DNA of 64,000 nucleotides from Lepus europaeus (GCF_033115175.1 NC_084838.1:59302468-59366467); one strand, 5' to 3'; shown: positions 45,837 through 58,283, numbered from the stretch's first letter. Made by a program: numbers and translations. Notes: generated from the letters alone by a model not told the origin.

Positions 45837-48398
45837 AAAGACATGACACGAAAAGAAAATTATAGACCTGTATCTTTAGCAAAGATTCTCAACAAAACAC
45901 CGTGAATCAAATCCAAAACCACATCAAAAAGATCATCACAATCAAGTGGGATATCCCAGAGATGCAAGGGTGACTTAACATTCACAAATCAATAAGCATC
46001 ATAAATCACAGCAACGGAATGAAGAACAAAAACCATGTGATCATCTCAATGGATGCAGACAAAGCATTTGTTAAGATTAATCCCCCCTTATAATAAAAAC
46101 TCTACAAATTAAGTATAGAAGGAACATTCCTCAAAATTATAAAAGCTATCTAGGACAAACTACTAGGCAATGTAATACTGAATAGGGGAAACGTTGAAAG
46201 TATTCCCCTCAGATCTGGAACGAGACAAGGCTGTCCCCTTTTACCACTGTTATTCAATATGGTGCTAGAAGATTTAGCAAGAGCAACTATGGAGGATAAA
46301 GAAATAAAGGGTATTAAAAGTGGAAAAGAGGAAGTCAAATTATCCATGTCTGCAGAAAATATGATGCTGCATTGGAAAACCTGAACACTGCACCATAAAG
46401 CTGTTAAAATTGATAAACCAACTCAGTAAAATCCCAAATTAAAAAACAAACATGCAAAAGACAGCAGCTCTTTTATATGCTAATGATGAACTCACTGAAA
46501 GAGAAATGAGGAACGAATTCCCATTCACAATAGCCACACAAAAGAATCAAATATTTAGTAATAAATTTAACCAAAGAACTAAAAGATCTCTATAATGAAA
46601 ATTATAAAATATAGAAGAAAGAAATCACCAAGGACACAAAAAATTGGAAGATATTCCTTGCTCATGGATTAGAAGAACTAATATTATTAAAATGTCTATA
46701 CTACCTAAAGCAATCTACAGATTCAATGCAATCCCTATCAAAATACCAATGACATTCTTTACAGAACTAGAAAAAACAATCCTAAAATTCATATGTAATC
46801 ACAAAGGACCTCGAATAGATAAAGTGATCCTGAGTAAAAAAAATCAAGCTGAAGGCATCAGAATATCTGTCTATAGCATACTACAAAGGTACAGTAACTG
46901 AAACAGCATGGTGCTAGAATAAAACTGATACAGAGATAACTGGAACAGAATAGAGAGCCCAGAAATTATTCTACTTACATATAGCCAACTGCTTTTTGAC
47001 AAAAATGATCAGACCAAAGAGTGGAGTAAGGATAATCTCTTCAACCAATGGTGCTGGCAAAACTGGATGTATATGTGTAGAAGAATGAAATTAAATCCCT
47101 ATCTCTCACCATACACAGAAATCATCTCAAGATGGATCAAAGACCAAAACTTAAGACTTGAAACTATAAAGTTGCTAGAAGAACTCATGGGGGAAACACC
47201 CCAAAGCATTGTTGTAGGAGACAACTTCTTGGACAAGACGCCCAAACCACAGGCAACAAAATCAAGATTTAACAAATAGGACTATCTCAAACTCAGAAGC
47301 TTTTATACAGCAAAGGAGTGAAGAAATATCCAACAGAATGGGAAAAAATATTTGCAAGCTACTTTTCCCACAAAGCATTAGTATCCCAACTATATTAGCA
47401 ACTTAAAAAACTCAACAACCAATGAATAATCAATCCAGTTAAGAATGGGCAAAGGACCTCCATAGACAGTTCTCAAAAGAAATACAAATGGCCAACAAAT
47501 ATATGAAAAAATTCTCAACATCACTAGCCATGAGGGAAATGCAGATCAAAATCACAATGCAGTATCACTTCATCCTAGTCAGGATGACTAAAGTCCAAAA
47601 TACAGACATTAACTAATCCTGACAAGGATGTGCAAAAAGGGGAACACTTATATACTGTTAGTGGGAATGTAAAGTAGTGCAGCCACTGTGGAAAACAATG
47701 TGGAGATTTCTTAAAAAATTAGAAACAGACTTGCCATATGATCCAGCAATCCCACTACTGAGAATATATCCAAATGACTTGAATATAATGTGAAAAAGAG
47801 ATACCAGCAACACCATGTTTATACAGCACTGTTCACAATAGCCGAAATTTGGAACCAACCAAGGTGCCCATCATCAGATGAATGGATAAAGAACATGGTA
47901 TATATATATATAATGGAATATTATTCAGCTATAAGAATGAAATTCTATCATTTGCAACAAAATGGATGCAATTCAAGAACATCATATTGAATGAAATAAG
48001 CTGGACACAGAAAGACAAATACCACATATTCTCCCTTATATGTAGGAACTAAAATTTAAAAAACAAAAGTGAAAGAGAAAAGACAAAGAAATGTCTGTGT
48101 GTATCAGTATTGCTGAAAATATAGTTTTGTAAAACTCTGTTTTATACCATTGTCAAATCAATGGTTAAGAATGTTATACTACTATAGTTTTAATGATCTG
48201 TGATTACTTTCAAATTTACTGTATATGGATGAAATGGTCATTTTTCCATTCAATTACTGTTTATAGCCATTGTCTATATTCCCACTAAACTAGGGTCTTT
48301 TGCTTTTTATCTGTTAAACTTCTTACTCAGTAAAGTAGTAAGCCTTTTACTGTAAAATAAATTTTAAAAATGTTATCTCAAAAAACAAAAAAAGAAAG

Positions 48399-49112
48399 GA
48401 AGAAGACAGGAGTGTGGGATGGAGAAATGGAATATCATTATGTTCACAGAATTGTTTCCACAAACTACTGACTCTATTAAATAGTAAAAATTCTTAAAAA
48501 ATAAAAATAAAAAATATTTAGAATCTTAAAAGATATTAAAAAATGCAAGCACCCTGAAGAAAACAAACCAAACCCAAAGACAGTTTCTGGACCAGGCTGG
48601 AAAGTCTGAAGGGGCTGGAGTGGTAATAAGATAGTCCGGTAACTAAAATAATGAATTTTTTTAGCCCAAAGTACATAATAAATTCCTTCGAAATATATAT
48701 CATTCAATTCTCCTCTATGGTCCCCAAATAAATATACAATGATTTTTATCTGGGACTTATTCATTTAATAAATATTAAATAATTGCTATTATATGCCTAA
48801 TTCTTAAGTTATTTTATAGCAGTAGCATGTTCTTTTTAAACATATAGATCTCACCATTTACAGAAATAAGAGCAAGCACAGTGTGTTATCCTCTGTATGA
48901 TATCCCCTACATGTACTTCAGAAGTTCTAAATTCACAGGAAATGTATTTATTTCCAGCACTGAACTAAAAAAGTCTTTCTACCTGCCCTTTTAAATATTT
49001 CTGCTCTTACCATCCTTACACTGATAAAATTGCCAAACTGTCAAGCCAACTAGAGTTGCAGAATTAAATCCAATAGTGACAAGGCTGTTAATCCTGAGAA
49101 ACACACACGTTG
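48399..49112. other. Flank, partly L1-like
   Basis: 48399-48510 (GTGGGATGGAGAAATGG, ATATCATTATGTTC) may still be L1 3' sequence. The remainder shows no repeat or gene. Confidence 0.3.
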
Positions 49113-49431
49113 GGGGCCAGTGCCATAGAATAGCAAGTAAAGCTGCTGCCTGAAGTTTGGGCATCCCATATGGGTGCTGGTTCAAGTCCCAGCTGCTCCA
49201 CTTCTGCTATGGCCTGGGAAAGCAGTAGAAGATGGCCCAAGTCTTTGGGCCCCTGCACCCACGTGGAGACCCAGAAGAAGCTCCTGGCTCCTGGCTTTGG
49301 AACTGTGCAGCTCTGGCCATTGCGGCCATCTGGGGAGTAAACTAGCAGATGGAAGACCTCTCTCTCTCTGCCTCTGCCTCTCTGTAACTCTGCCTTTCAA
49401 ATAAATAACTACCTTTTTTTAAAAAAAAAAA
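49113..49431 (+). mobile_element. CSINE
   Basis: GGGGGCCAGTGCCATAGAAT head, CCATATGGGTGCTGGTTC core with GGTTCAAGTCC B box, AAATAAATAACTACC tail. A short deletion removes part of the ATCCAGCTCTC segment. Confidence 0.92.
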
Positions 49432-49970
49432 AGTAACAAACATGTTGTTATGATATGAAACAGGGATCTTTGAAGGGAAAACTAATATCAAGCAGAGTTG
49501 CAAGACCTCCAACATTTTAACTTGGGATACATGTCCTTACACAGTTTGATTTGGGTTCAGCAGTTAAAGTTCTGGGTTCAGGCCTATTCTTAGGTGGGTT
49601 GACATTCCTATCATCAGAGTCTTGAACTGTTTTGCTTCTTTATTTTTTTTAAACCTACCATTCTACATTGCTATTAATGTTGAAGAAGCTCTTGATCATA
49701 GTTTAACAATTTCTGTAATACTCTATAAATCTTTCTCTATGCTTCTTCTGGTAAAGGATAATAAATCGGTATTTCTTTTCCTTAAAGATATGGATGCCAA
49801 CGCATGAAGAACTATTTGTTGAAGAAATTATGATTTCTACTAAACTCAAAAATGTATCCCAAAGCACTCTCTTCACCTGAACATAGAACTTAAAAGAACG
49901 TTTCTTCTATTGTTTGTATTATATTTAAGAGCTACAAATGGTCTGGCAGTATATTCCTCAGCATCACCAT
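49432..49970. other. Unique sequence
   Basis: No repeat or gene recognised. Confidence 0.3.
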
Positions 49971-50065
49971 TATTTATTTATTGTACACCAATAGTATGCT
50001 AGGCACTGAATAAGATATGAACAAAAGACACAATTCCTGATCTCAGATGAACAATTCAAATACAA
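49971..50065 (-). mobile_element. L2 3' end, minus strand
   Basis: TTTATTTATTGTACACCAAT, GTATGCTAGGCACTGAATAA and CAATTCCTGATCTCA match the reversed L2 terminus. Confidence 0.6.
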
Positions 50066-50402
50066 CCATACACAAGCAATATTTTTTTCCTGTTTTCTTC
50101 TAATGTAACCATTAGAAAACGAGGATCAATTTTGGTGTTTCAAAAGATAACTGTGCTTGTTTTGAAATTTATACTGTTTCCATCATTAATAAAGTTATGG
50201 GTTTTTGTGGGGTGGGGAAAATAAAAAGGGCTGGGGAGAAGAGAAACATGACATGTTCAACAATACCCTGACATAACAGATGACTTTAATAACAAAGAAA
50301 TTCTGAACAGGGACATGACCAGCTACATCCATAAGCCCCTCTTCTTGATACATAATCTTCTAAATAGGCTAATGATCTTTAAATTGGCACATAATTTAAA
50401 AT
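50066..50402. other. Unique sequence
   Basis: No repeat or gene recognised. Confidence 0.3.
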
Positions 50403-50414
50403 CTGTCATGAAGT

Positions 50415-50737
50415 CTTTTTTTTTTATTTATTTGACAGGTAGAGTGACAGACAGTGAGAGAGAGAGACAGAGAGAAAAGACTTCCTTCCATTGGTTCACT
50501 CCCCAAATGGCCGCTACAGCCAGCGCTGTGCCAATCTGAAGCCAGGAGCCAGGTGCTTCTTCCTGGTTTCCCATGCAGGTGCAGGGGCCCAAGCACTTGG
50601 GCCATCCTTCACTGCCCTCCTGGGCCACAGCAGAGAGCTGGCCTGAAAGAGGAGCAGCCAGGACTAGAACCTGGCGCCCATATGGGATGCTGGTGCCACA
50701 GGTGGACCATTAACCAAGTGAGCCACAGCGCCAGCCC
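50415..50737 (-). mobile_element. CSINE, minus strand, perfect 12-bp target-site duplication
   Basis: Poly-T, TTATTTGACAGGTAGAGTGA, GCGCCCATATGGGATGC core and reversed head CACAGCGCCAGCCC. Target duplication CTGTCATGAAGT at 50403-50414 and 50738-50749. Confidence 0.95.
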
Positions 50738-50769
50738 CTGTCATGAAGTTTTTAGCAATTATATCTATT

Positions 50770-50850
50770 TACCTGTACTAGGGGTTGTACCAATGCCTAG
50801 GGATACAGCAATCCCCTACTCACACAGCACCCCTATTCTAATGGGGTTAT
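50770..50850 (-). mobile_element. L2 3' end fragment, minus strand
   Basis: TGTACCAATGCCTAGGGATA, CAGCAATCCCC and TTCTAATGGGG resemble the reversed L2 end. Confidence 0.4.
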
Positions 50851-51084
50851 CAGCTAAGAAATCAATAATATCATACAATCATAATATAAAACGAGGTTTG
50901 AGAAGAGACTGAAAACTTCAAATTTAGGGAAAAAAAAAATCAATGAGGCCAAAGGTTGAAAATTATATTCCAAAAGAATCAGCATATATAAGGCTCATGA
51001 GAGAGCACCTAGTATATTTAAGAAATAATTCAACATGGCTGAACATGTGAACATTTAAAAATAAAATGAGGTACCTGTGTGATT

Positions 51085-51390
51085 TTCAAAAATGCATTTT
51101 ATTATTTTGAGGCAGAGAGAGAGACAGATGGACAGAAAGCTCCCATTAACAGGTCCACTTCCCAAATGTCCACAGTGCTGGAGCAGGACCAAGCCAAAGT
51201 CAGGAGGCAGGAACTCAATCCAAGTTTCCCATGTGGGTGTCAGGGACTTAATAACTTGAACCATCCCTAGTTGGCTCCCAGGGTGTGCATTAGCAAGAAA
51301 CCAGAACCAGCAGCAGAGCTCAGACTAACCTAGCCATTCCAATATGGGATGTGAGCATCGCATGCGGCAACCTATCCACATAACCCTTGG
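51085..51390 (-). mobile_element. Older CSINE, minus strand
   Basis: TTTTATTATTTTGAGGCAGA, CAGGTCCACTTCCCAAATG, AATATGGGATGTGAGCATC. Older subfamily; the head is decayed. Confidence 0.8.
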
Positions 51391-51482
51391 TATGTTTTTT
51401 TAAGTAAAAACAAAACAACTAAGTAGAAAAAAATTTAATAGATGGGTAACTCTACAAATGTTATATTACTGGCAATCTCATA

Positions 51483-51751
51483 TTAGAATCTTCCATCTGT
51501 TGGTTCAGTTCCCATATGCCTGCAACAGCTGGGGCTGGGCCAGAACAAAAATAGGAGCCAGGTACTCCACCGGGATGTCCCACATGGGTGCCAGGGACCC
51601 AAGCAGTTGGGTCACTGTCAGCTCTCTTCCAGGCACAATGGCAGGCAGGCATAACAGAAGCAGAGCAGTCAGGACTCAAATCAGCTTTCTGAGAAGGGAT
51701 GTGGACACCCCAAGTGGCAGCTTAACCTGCTACTTCACAAAGCCCACCCCT
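51483..51751 (-). mobile_element. CSINE, minus strand, tail missing
   Basis: Starts directly at AGAATCTTCCATCTGTTGG without the T-rich tail, then GGGGCTGGGCCAGAACAAA and reversed head CACAAAGCCCACCCC. Confidence 0.8.
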
Positions 51752-52044
51752 GTATTTTATTTCTAAATGACAAGTTAAAAGACAGGGTTTCAGGCTGCTA
51801 TTTTCTAGCACTTCTTTCAAATTAGACTTGATTTTCAATATATAAACAGTCAAATCAAATTAAATTATCACAATTTCCTCTTCTGAATACTAGGTTTAAA
51901 ACATAAAAAAAATCAAATATTGGTATAAGAATTTTGATCAGATGAATGGAATTTATGCATCCGTTGAAGACTGGGGTAATTTCCATAATTATCTCTTTTT
52001 TAATGGTTTCTTTTTATCATTGTATATTAACATAGCATTCTTTT

Positions 52045-52374
52045 TTTTTTTTTTTTTTTTTTTTTACAGGCAGAGTGGACAGTGAGAGAGAGAGAGACAG
52101 AGAGAAAGGTCTTCCTTTTGCCGTTGGTTCACCCTCCAATGGCCACCGTGGCCGGCGCGCTGCAGCCAGCGCACCACACTGATCCGAAGGCAGGAGCCAG
52201 GTGCTTATCCTGGTCTCCCATGGGGTGCAGGGCCCAAGCACTTGGGCTATCCTCCAAGAGCTGGACTGGAAGAGCGGCAACCGGGACAGAATCCTGCGCC
52301 CCAACCGGGACTAGAACCCGGTGTGCCGGCGCCGCAAGGCTGAGGATTAGCCTATTGAGCCGTGGTGCCGGCTC
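52045..52374 (-). mobile_element. Young CSINE, minus strand, perfect 16-bp target-site duplication
   Basis: Long T tract, ACAGGCAGAGTGGACAGTG, CpG-rich body, reversed head GAGCCGTGGTGCCGGC. The target AACATAGCATTCTTTT is exact at 52029-52044 and 52375-52390. A roughly 35-bp internal deletion removes part of the CTCTCTGCTGTGGCC region. Confidence 0.95.
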
Positions 52375-52390
52375 AACATAGCATTCTTTT

Positions 52391-52862
52391 CATGCTTCCT
52401 GTCTATCCAACGGTATACTATGGTGGAAATTAAATGTAAATAACACTAAAAACAAATTAACTCTAAAAATGTTTAAAATAACAATGGTATTCAGAAATGT
52501 TGAACTAAGGAATAGGTATTGAAATGCTGACCAAGTAAATCCTTTCAGATCATTGCTAAAATGATTACTACACATCTGATATCTATTGTTAGCAATGCCC
52601 TTCAAATAAGAAACTATGTGATCATTTAAGTTGAATTGCTTTAATAACCACATTTCAAATGTCCTGCTTTTTTTCCTTGCTTAGAAAAATATTTAGCATG
52701 TTTTAAAGAACTGGGTATTGAATATTTGCATTCAAGTAAATATAGATCAGGAAATATAAGTACATGAACCAATATATTTACAATAGATTATTCCATAGCC
52801 AAAATATATTACCACAAATAATGAAAAAATATCTATATATACATAAATAAGTACAGATACAT
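52391..52862. other. Unique AT-rich sequence
   Basis: No repeat or gene recognised. Confidence 0.3.
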
Positions 52863-52873
52863 TATCAAAACTC

Positions 52874-53199
52874 TTTTTTTAAAAAAGAATTATTTTATTT
52901 ATTTGAAAGAGTTACAGAGAGAAGTAGAGACAGAGGGAGAGGTCTTCATCTGCTGGTTCACTCCTCAAATGACCGCAATGGCCAGAGCTGAGCTGACCCG
53001 AAGCCAAGAGCCAGGAGCTTCTTCCGGGTCTCCCACGTGGGTGCAGGGGCCCAAGGACTGGGGCCATCTTCTACTGCTTTCCCAGGCATAGCAGAGAGCT
53101 GGATTGGAAGTGCAGCAGCCGGGACTTGAACCAGTGCCTATATGGGATGCTGGTGCTGCAGGCTGGGGCTTTAACCCGCTGTGCCATAGTGCTGGCCCC
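52874..53199 (-). mobile_element. CSINE, minus strand, 11-bp target-site duplication
   Basis: TTATTTTATTTATTTGAAAG tail, GCCTATATGGGATGCTGG core, reversed head CATAGTGCTGGCCCC. TATCAAAACTC at 52863-52873 and 53200-53210. Confidence 0.94.
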
Positions 53200-53210
53200 T
53201 ATCAAAACTC

Positions 53211-54339
53211 CTTTTTAAACCATTTCTTTTCTCAAAAAAATGTTATCAAGAAAAGGCAAAATCATTTACAGTACAAATAATCATAAGAATATATACAATC
53301 TAATGTGTTGTTAATATATTATCTATAAAAATATGTCATATGACTATCAAAATAGTAATTTTTAAATGAAATATCATCTATACTATGTACAATCTATATG
53401 GTACTTTTTTTCAATCAAACTGATATTTTCAGTTAGAACTCATCAGAAATAAAATGGTGGAGATGAGAAAAATAAATTCTATAACCTTAGCTGGCCCCTT
53501 ACATTCTAGAAGGATATCTTTCCAAATGGTGTCAGGCAAACATCAAGAACAAAAGGATATCCAAAAGAATAAGCTGAATTCAGATTCCATTAAAGTATGC
53601 CCTAAGCCAAAGACCTGGGAGACGAAGACAGCTGTTTCCTCCCAATTTCTCAGCTACCACAGAATCTTAAGAACAAACGCAATATATCCTAACTTCAAAC
53701 CAGGCTAAGAAGGAAGGATACATCTTCAATGCTCTGTGCATGAGGCAACTTCAGAAGAAAAGGGGAAGATCCTTTTGTTCTAGGTAAAAGGCCGTAGCCA
53801 TAGACCTAGTGAATTTATAAGTCCTTATGCACATTTCTTTTACTGAAAGAAGAATGCTATGTTTTTAATATAGAAAACTGTGAAACTTTTATTCAAGTTT
53901 AAATGCTCTTAACTGTTAACAGCCTAAAGGTACACTCAATATCAATGTTTCCTGATATTTTATAACCTTTAATCAACTTTATAAAAAAAATGTATTTCCA
54001 TCTTTAACTTGGAGCATGCACCCCCAGACAGGGGTTCCAATCTAGATCCCAGACAGCAGGATTGTGAGCAATCACATATCTTCTTTGGGACTGAATTGCC
54101 TCATCTGCAAAGATTCTCCCCTAAGAAAGATATAAAGATTAGACTGAATAATAGATGCGATAAATACAGATATACAGTGTCTTCATAGTACTGAGCAATT
54201 AGACGGTGTCGCTGATGTTGTTTAGATTACAGGATTGCTAACTTAAACCCTATTTTGAATCAGCTGTCCAGCTTTCTCTCTCAAGACACACATACTAAAT
54301 TCACCCATTCACCCAGCCATTTCTCACAATTATCTATGT
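53211..54339. other. Unique sequence
   Basis: No repeat recognised. An 84-codon plus-strand frame at 53454-53708 has no known domain and no flanking splice signals, so no gene is called. Confidence 0.35.
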
Positions 54340-54960
54340 ATTAACTTTAAAAATTTTTATTAGTATAAAGAGAACAGATTTTATGCACTCCATAGATAAC
54401 AGTTCCAGGAAGACAAAACATTTTCCTCACGCCTCTACTCCCCCCAAACCTCCCTCCCTGCCCTCTCTTCATCAGTTTTTGCAAGGACATAATTTTAGTC
54501 CACTCTATTTTCACAGGTTTAATTTGCCACTAATCGTAATATTCAACAAGTAAAAAGTAGAAAGACCAAAGTTCCACAAGAGTATAAACATAAGTTAAAA
54601 ATGACAATCATATCCCAAAGTGACCATTTCATTCCTATGCATTTTTTGTATAATATATTGGTTGCCACATATTAGAGAAAACATAATACTTGTATTTTTA
54701 GACTGGCTTATTTCACTAAGCATAACGGTTTCCAGTTGCATGGGTTTTGTCGCAAAAGACAGGATCACATTCCTTTTTATGGCTGAGTAGTATTCCATAG
54801 CATATATATACCACATTTTCTTTATCCAGTAATCAATTGATGGACATCTGGCTTGGTTCCATATCTTAGCTACTGTGAATTGAGCTGCAATAAACCACAA
54901 GGGTGCAAATAACTCTTTGATATGATGATTTCATTTCCTTTGGGTAAATTCCCAGGAGTG
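54340..54960 (-). mobile_element. L1 3' end, minus strand, distinct 3' UTR
   Basis: ORF2 end in reverse (GAGTAGTATTCCATAGCATA, GAATTGAGCTGCAATAAAC), minus-sense peptide AKIWNQARCPSIDYWIKKM and IYAMEYYSAI. The 3' UTR has CTCCCCCCAAACCTCCCTCC and ends with reversed AATAAA near 54355. 5'-truncated at 54960. The 3' UTR differs from that of the other L1s here. Confidence 0.85.
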
Positions 54961-55949
54961 CTTGTTCATACACAGTTCGGAGTGAGTCAGTTAGTTATTC
55001 CATGCACCTAACTCCCATGCTTTGCCTTGACCACCCACATCATTGGCTTTAATGTCTCGGGTGTGGGAGATTTCATTTTAAAGGAATCATTTCGTTCTCT
55101 CTTGGGTATTCAGTTTGGCATGAATTTTGCATTTTCAAGCAAGTTTCCTCCAAAATTATGATGAGAATTATGACCCTTCTGCTTATTGTTCAGCCCCTCA
55201 CTATTCTTTTTGGCATTGGTTTTATTAAATATAATTTAAATAATTATTTAAAAATAAAAAATCATTCAGAGAATATACAGGGAATTTTAGGGATCTAAAA
55301 TACAACAGAATTGGAACTTCTCAAAATACATAGTTATAATATTCATCATATTGGTGACAATAGTATTCAAAAGTCCAAAGTATTGGCTTTTACTTCCATT
55401 GTATATGAAAATACATGAGACTAATAAGCTTTCTCACTATAGAAAAACATTATTATATTACCTTATATTACATTAAAAATTAAAAACTATTTAATAAAAG
55501 TTGTTTCCTTCCAAAAGTAAATTGAGATTGTGTCTTAACCAGCTTATGAGAAGGGAAGTTTCAGACATAATGTTTTTAAAACTAGCCATTATTTCCCATG
55601 TTGAAAAAAAAATTGCAATTTTATTTCCTAACAGCAAATGAAACTGTCAGGAAAATTTAGGTGTAATAAAATTGGGTGGTTAAACCAACATTGTGGATTT
55701 AAAATGAAACTGAATTAAAGGAATTAAAATTAATTCTTATGTCAGTCAATCCTTTAAAAATACTATTCAAAACTTACTGTTTCTACAAACAGAACTTCTT
55801 TGTTCTTGATAAAGTGCAAAGTTAACTATCTCTTTAATGATCACTAATGGTACTGCAGTTGAAATTGTGAAGTGGACAATATTTTGCATAAAATGTATTG
55901 CTTCTGGCAACTTTTCCCCTAAATAAAAAGTTGTCAAGCAGGGTGACTT
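54961..55949. other. Unique sequence
   Basis: Repeat-free by eye, AT-rich, no exon seen. Confidence 0.35.
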
Positions 55950-56900
55950 TCGTGGTGCAGGGTTTTAAAATGGTGGATTCAGTCCAAGGTTAGCTAATAA
56001 CGGTTGACATGCCCTGGAATCCTGAGGCCTAAATCAACATTGTTTTCACAGCTGTAATTAAGCCACCTAATCAGAAGCACATTTTGACGGGACAGTTTCT
56101 GGAAGCCAGACATTACAATTTCTTATGCCTGGAGCGCAGCGGCTCACGAGAGGTCCTCGTTCAATTTCAGGTTGAAAAGAGAGGTTGGGGGGAGCAGTAA
56201 AATAAGAAACGAAGTTTTTAAAAGCCACCTACAACCGTTGAAATGAAGCAGGCCTACGTGTTCATGACTCGACCAGCCTTGCATCCACTCTCCTCTGGCT
56301 CTCTGCTGAGTCCCCCCAGCCCTCAAGGGGCAGCTGCACACAGTGAGATGAGGGGTCTCTGCCAAGATCAACAGATGAGCTGGTCTGAACTGGCTCTCTG
56401 TGTGTTCTGATTGTAAATTGTGCTGGTGATGATTAGAGAACTCTAACACAGGATGTCGACTCTTTAAAACTGTCCAGAAAAAATAATTTTTTTTAAGTTC
56501 GGGAAAATTTTTTAACTTTTTTTGTGGCTTCGCGCATAGTGTTGTGTCTATAACTTTCATATGATTGAATGAATTCACCCAAATGAAGCAATTCTGTTAT
56601 TAAAAAAAGAAGACGATGGTTTGGCTCACAGCAGGGACCTTCACTCCAGTCTGTTTATGGAACAATGCTGCGGAGCACACGAGTCACGTGCTGCTACCAC
56701 CTGCCAGCAGAAGGTATCCCTCAAACAATGAGAACCTAGGATGTGATCTTCACATTTTATCAAGAGGGGTGTTGATGATTTTAGAACAGCTGAACTGCCA
56801 GCTTCAGTTGTTTTCTGCAGTGTTATTACATTCTGTAACATTTAAACTTTCAACCCCAGAGGCCATTGTAAAACTATCAATATGAAGGCACTAGTCACTG
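55950..56900. promoter_or_regulatory. Possible conserved enhancer-like region
   Basis: Part of the longest repeat-poor stretch. Motifs visible: GCTGTAATTAAGCC (TAATTA at 56055-56060), CCTAATCAG just after, AACAATG (SOX-like, 56661-56667), CACGTG (56685-56690) and CACCTG (56698-56703). A 144-codon minus-strand frame at 56578-56144 shows no domain and probably arises by chance. Regulatory function is inferred from repeat avoidance and motif density only. Confidence 0.25.
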
Positions 56901-57559
56901 GAGTCTGATTACATTTAGTTCTGCATTTTAATTACATATGGATTCTATTAACTAAAACTTTGCCTTATAGGCAACATTTTAATCAAATTACTATAATTTT
57001 CAAATATGTTACAATAGTTTCACGAGTTAAAAGTTCACATTCCTAACATATTAAATATCAAAAAAACCTTCAAATATAAAAAAGGAAATACTCCTTACAA
57101 ATATCCTAATACATTTTCAGATTACTTTGGGGACTTTTTGACTACCTAGTTACAAGTTATATTGTGAGACATATGTAACTGGAATGCATTTAGAAATGGG
57201 TTATTGCTGTTGAATATAAGCAAATTTAAAAATACATACTCATTTTATTGTTGAAAATTGAAGCAGAAACAAGACAAAACATAAAATCCAGTATCCAGAA
57301 TCAGTATTTGGAACCTCAATCAAAGAAGTTGAAAGCTGAGAGGGAATTCAGATTTCATGCAGTTGAAACTCATTAATTTACAGTCAAGAAAATCAAAACA
57401 CAAGGAAGTGTGCGCATCATTTCCCAAAGCTCTGCCATGCTCCAGAACCCACATTTCCTCACACTCTTTCCACCCATACTTCCAGTTTTGTGTCCCATGT
57501 AAACAACAATCCCATGTCACCTTAGAACTCAAAGAAATATTTAACATGATAACATACAC
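56901..57559. other. Unique AT-rich sequence
   Basis: Nothing recognised. Confidence 0.3.
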
Positions 57560-58283
57560 ACAGCATAAAATTTACCGTTTTAAAGTGTATAATTCAGTGG
57601 CATCAAGTACATTTGCAATGTTGTGCAACCGTCATCACCATCTAGTTCATCACCCCAAAAGGAAAACCCATACTGATTAAGCAGTTATTCTCCACTGTCT
57701 CCTCCCCTAGCCTCTGTCAACCAGTCATTTGCTTTCAATCACTATGGATTTGCCTATCCTGGAAAATCCATATAAATGGAATCATGCAAATGTGGCCTTT
57801 TGGGTCTGGCTTCTTTCATCTAGCATATTTTCAAGGGACATCCATGTTGCTATATGTATCACCATTTCATTCTTTTTTGTGGTTGAATAATATTCCATTG
57901 TTTGGATATAGCACATTTATTTATACACTTATCTACTGAAGAACATCTTTTGACCATTGTGAATAGTGCTGCTACAAATATTTAGGTACAGTATTTAAAT
58001 GCTTGCTTTCAATTGTTTTGAGTCTGTACCTAGTAGTGGAATTGTTGGGCAATATGGCAACTCTGAATTTAATTTACTGAGGAATCCTCAAGCCATTTTC
58101 CACTGTGGCTGCATCATTTTACATTACTAGCAGCAATGTAAATGAGGTTCCAATTTCTCCACATTCTTGCAACCCTTATCATTTTTCCTTTTTTTTTTTT
58201 TTTTAATTATGGCCATCCTAGTGTGTGTGAAGCTCTACTTAGCTTTGATTTGCATTTCCTTGATGACTACTGATTTTGTTTTT
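57560..58283 (-). mobile_element. Old L1 3' end, minus strand
   Basis: Reverse L1MA/L1MB-type: ACCGTTTTAAAGTGTATAAT, CAATGTTGTGCAACCGTC, GGAATCATGCAAATGTGGCC, GAATAATATTCCATTGTTTG, GTGAATAGTGCTGCTAC, AGTAGTGGAATTGTTGGGC and GATTTGCATTTCCTTGATGA. Its right side meets the SINE-in-SINE. Confidence 0.85.

Larger units (their letters stand above)
43330..48052 (+). pseudogene. L1 ORF2 remnant (endonuclease, reverse transcriptase)
   Basis: ORF2 encodes the endonuclease and reverse transcriptase of L1. The endonuclease start is visible as TLNVNGL (43362-43382) and QETHF near 43470. The RT part has [11 protein letters not shown] (46252-46284) and the motif [10 protein letters not shown] (46212-46241). 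The catalytic FADD is changed to SAEN (codons within 46347-46360), so the enzyme could not work even without the stops. The C-terminal end reads IYIMEYYSAI near 47915-47945. A younger L1 end splits it at 44882/45837. Confidence 0.9.
40695..48398 (+). mobile_element. Near-full-length dead L1, interrupted by a SINE and by another L1
   Basis: Begins with the typical L1 5' start GATCCAAGATGGCTGAATAG, then a 1.3-kb 5' UTR, ORF1 (42018-42720), ORF2 (43330-48050) and a 3' UTR ending TAAAATAAATTTT near 48360. Without the SINE (42861-43153) and the inserted L1 end (44883-45836) it is about 6.4 kb, the normal L1 length. Both ORFs have many stops. The 3' end is set at the last A-rich tract, but L1-like sequence may run to about 48510. 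Confidence 0.85.

Noticed and set aside
50454..50912. 152-codon plus-strand open frame
   Set aside because: The first two thirds are antisense CSINE. The rest has no known match.
56144..56578. 144-codon minus-strand open frame outside repeats
   Set aside because: No domain, signal or splice context; composition looks random. Treated as part of possible non-coding conserved DNA instead.
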